64,000 nucleotides of DNA from Pseudothauera rhizosphaerae. GTDB lineage: Bacteria > Pseudomonadota > Gammaproteobacteria > Burkholderiales > Rhodocyclaceae. Below are positions 62,847 to 64,000 of the stretch, piece by piece. Both the position numbers and the translations under genes were made by a program. Where the stretch lies: contig NZ_SSOD01000017.1 in the NCBI RefSeq assembly GCF_004801305.1, positions 1 through 64,000 of the forward strand, read 5' to 3'. The notes under the pieces are model-generated. The model had not been told where the DNA came from, searched no databases, and worked only from the letters and a program-made list of their open reading frames with translations. Position 1 is the first letter of the stretch. Every line of letters begins with the position of its first letter.

Positions 62847-63713
62847 ATGCCCTTGCCCGAACTCGCCTCCCCCCGCCCTGGCCCCCAGCCCGGCCACGTG
62901 TACCTGGTCGGCGCCGGACCGGGCGACCCGGAACTGCTCACGCTGCGCGGCGCCCGTCTGGTGGCGGGGGCCGACGCGGTGGTGTACGACAACCTGGTGA
63001 GTCCGCTCATCCTCGACCTGGCGCCGGCCGCGGCCGGGCGCATCTACGTGGGCAAGAAGGCCGCCGACCACACCCTGCCCCAGGACGAGATCAACGCCCT
63101 GCTGATTCGCCTGGCGCGGGAAGGGCGGCGCGTGGTGCGGCTGAAGGGCGGCGACCCCTTCATCTTCGGGCGCGGTGGCGAGGAGATGGAGGCGCTGATC
63201 GCGGCCGGCATCACCGTGGAAGTGGTGCCCGGCGTCACCGCCGCGGCCGGCATCGCTGCCTACGCGGGCATCCCCTTGACCCACCGGGAGCATGCCCAGT
63301 CGGTGGTGTTCACCACCGGCTTCCTCAAGGACGGCGCGCTGGACCTGGACTGGCCCATGCTCGCCCGCCCCAACCAGACCCTGGTGATCTACATGGGCGT
63401 CTCGCGCCTGGCGGAGATCTGCGCCCGCCTGGTGGAACACGGCCTGGCGCCCGGCACGCCGGCCTGTGTCATCGAGCGCGGCACCACCGCGCGCCAGCGG
63501 GCGGCGGTGGGCACCCTCGCCGATCTCGCCGCGCGGGTGGCCGAGGCCGGCATTCGCCCGCCCGCGCTCACCGTGGTGGGCGGCGTGGTGGGCCTGTATC
63601 CGCGCCTGGCCTGGTTCCATCCGGCCGGCGAGGACGATCCCGGGTCGGCGCCCCACGCTGGTTGTACGGCGGTGCACCGGGACGGCGGCGGGGAAGGGGG
63701 CGCCGATGACTGA
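62847..63713 (+). CDS. cobA: Uroporphyrinogen-III C-methyltransferase
   Basis: A 288-residue SUMT. VYLVGAGPGDPELLTLRGARLVAGADAVVYDNLVS is the SAM/precursor-binding start; RRVVRLKGGDPFIFGRGGEEMEAL and VVPGVTAAAGIAAYAGIPLTHRE are diagnostic. It makes precorrin-2 from uroporphyrinogen III and is the branch point to cobalamin (and siroheme). The C-terminal ~40 residues beyond the fold are glycine/aspartate-rich and may be dispensable. Its stop lies eight bases inside cobB. Confidence 0.95.
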   Translation: MPLPELASPRPGPQPGHVYLVGAGPGDPELLTLRGARLVAGADAVVYDNLVSPLILDLAPAAAGRIYVGKKAADHTLPQDEINALLIRLAREGRRVVRLKGGDPFIFGRGGEEMEALIAAGITVEVVPGVTAAAGIAAYAGIPLTHREHAQSVVFTTGFLKDGALDLDWPMLARPNQTLVIYMGVSRLAEICARLVEHGLAPGTPACVIERGTTARQRAAVGTLADLAARVAEAGIRPPALTVVGGVVGLYPRLAWFHPAGEDDPGSAPHAGCTAVHRDGGGEGGADD

Positions 63714-64000
63714 GCGCTGTCCGGCCCTGTTCGTCGCCGCGCCGGCCTCCGGCCAGGGCAAGACCACGGTGACCGCCGCGCTGGCTCGCCTGCACGCCCG
63801 CCAGGGGCGGCGGGTGCGGGTGTTCAAGTGCGGCCCGGATTTCCTCGACCCGCAGATCCATACGGTGGCGAGCGGGGCGCCGGTGTACAACCTGGACCTG
63901 GGCATGTGCGGCGAACAGGATGCCGCGTGGCGCCTGCGCGCCGCGGCCCGCGAGGCCGAGCTGATCCTGGTGGAAGGGGTGATGGGGCTCTTCGACGGCG
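63706..64000 (+). CDS. cobB: Cobyrinate a,c-diamide synthase, 5' part (cut by window end)
   Basis: The visible 98 codons read MTERCPALFVAAPASGQGKTTVTAALA, a P-loop, then VRVFKCGPDFLDPQIH, and LILVEGVMGLFDG, the start of CobB/CbiA amidase domains. It amidates cobyrinic acid with glutamine and ATP. It overlaps cobA by eight bases. The gene continues beyond position 64000, so de novo corrin synthesis genes may follow the salvage and uptake genes. Confidence 0.92.
   Translation, partial: MTERCPALFVAAPASGQGKTTVTAALARLHARQGRRVRVFKCGPDFLDPQIHTVASGAPVYNLDLGMCGEQDAAWRLRAAAREAELILVEGVMGLFDG

Overview
The window looks like chromosome of a GC-rich betaproteobacterium, most plausibly from the Rhodocyclales (Azoarcus/Thauera/Zoogloea relatives). 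The evidence is three trimeric porins of the betaproteobacterial type with near-identical signal peptides, a WaaC/WaaF/WaaG/WaaP-type LPS core locus, and a complete-looking cobalamin salvage and uptake region behind a B12 riboswitch. No rRNA, tRNA or CRISPR array was recognised. Genus is an inference; the Gram-negative assignment is firm.

Layout. (1) 1-3000: small accessory genes on the minus strand: an NYN-type nuclease, a HEPN/MNT pair and a Phd/PIN toxin-antitoxin pair. (2) 3076-9146: GDP-mannose/GDP-L-fucose genes (manC, gmm, a WcaI-like transferase, fcl, gmd) and an FkbM methyltransferase. (3) 9183-22200: an island lying between two decayed IS5-type elements. Its main content is a ten-gene, translationally coupled minus-strand operon (21291 to 13118) that resembles nonulosonic (sialic-like) acid pathways: a LegB-like dehydratase, a nucleotidyltransferase, an epimerase, a radical SAM/SPASM enzyme, a hexapeptide acyltransferase, a NeuB-like synthase, an SpsF-like CMP-sugar synthetase, a PseG-like hydrolase, WbqC and a PIG-L deacetylase. 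No aminotransferase is visible. Downstream are AT-rich genes for a GT42/DUF115-like protein, a Wzy-like polymerase and another acyltransferase. (4) 22192-31189: Wzx flippase, Wzz-like chain-length protein, then plus-strand genes for a NodU-type carbamoyltransferase, two glycosyltransferases and an O-antigen ligase, followed by rfbC and rfbA.

(5) 31364-35322: three porin genes. Two are intact on the minus strand and share a structured leader; the third is inverted and has a stop at codon 2. (6) 35348-38659: a mobile/defence patch with a tyrosine recombinase fused to a DUF4160 domain, a 154-bp direct repeat of its 3' end bracketing a DUF1778/GNAT toxin-antitoxin pair, and a second Phd/PIN pair. 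(7) 38703-53006: lipid A/LPS core biosynthesis: msbA, four WaaP/RIO-like kinase genes (one fused to a glycosidase-like domain, one with two kinase units), waaG, waaC, waaF, hldD and the heptose kinase, plus a second CMP-sugar-synthetase-like/GT42-like pair. (8) 53054-57351: parDE, cobC, cobS, vapBC, cobT, cobU on the minus strand. (9) 57445-64000: B12 riboswitch, btuB, btuCDF, cobO, cobA and the start of cobB on the plus strand, continuing past the window edge.

Regions 2 to 4 and 7 together form a surface-polysaccharide factory: sugar-nucleotide synthesis, acyl and carbamoyl decoration, flipping, polymerisation, length control, ligation and a phosphorylated heptose core. The points most worth following up are the aminotransferase-less nonulosonate-like operon with a radical SAM enzyme, the inverted silent porin, and the recombinase-DUF4160 fusion with its duplicated end.
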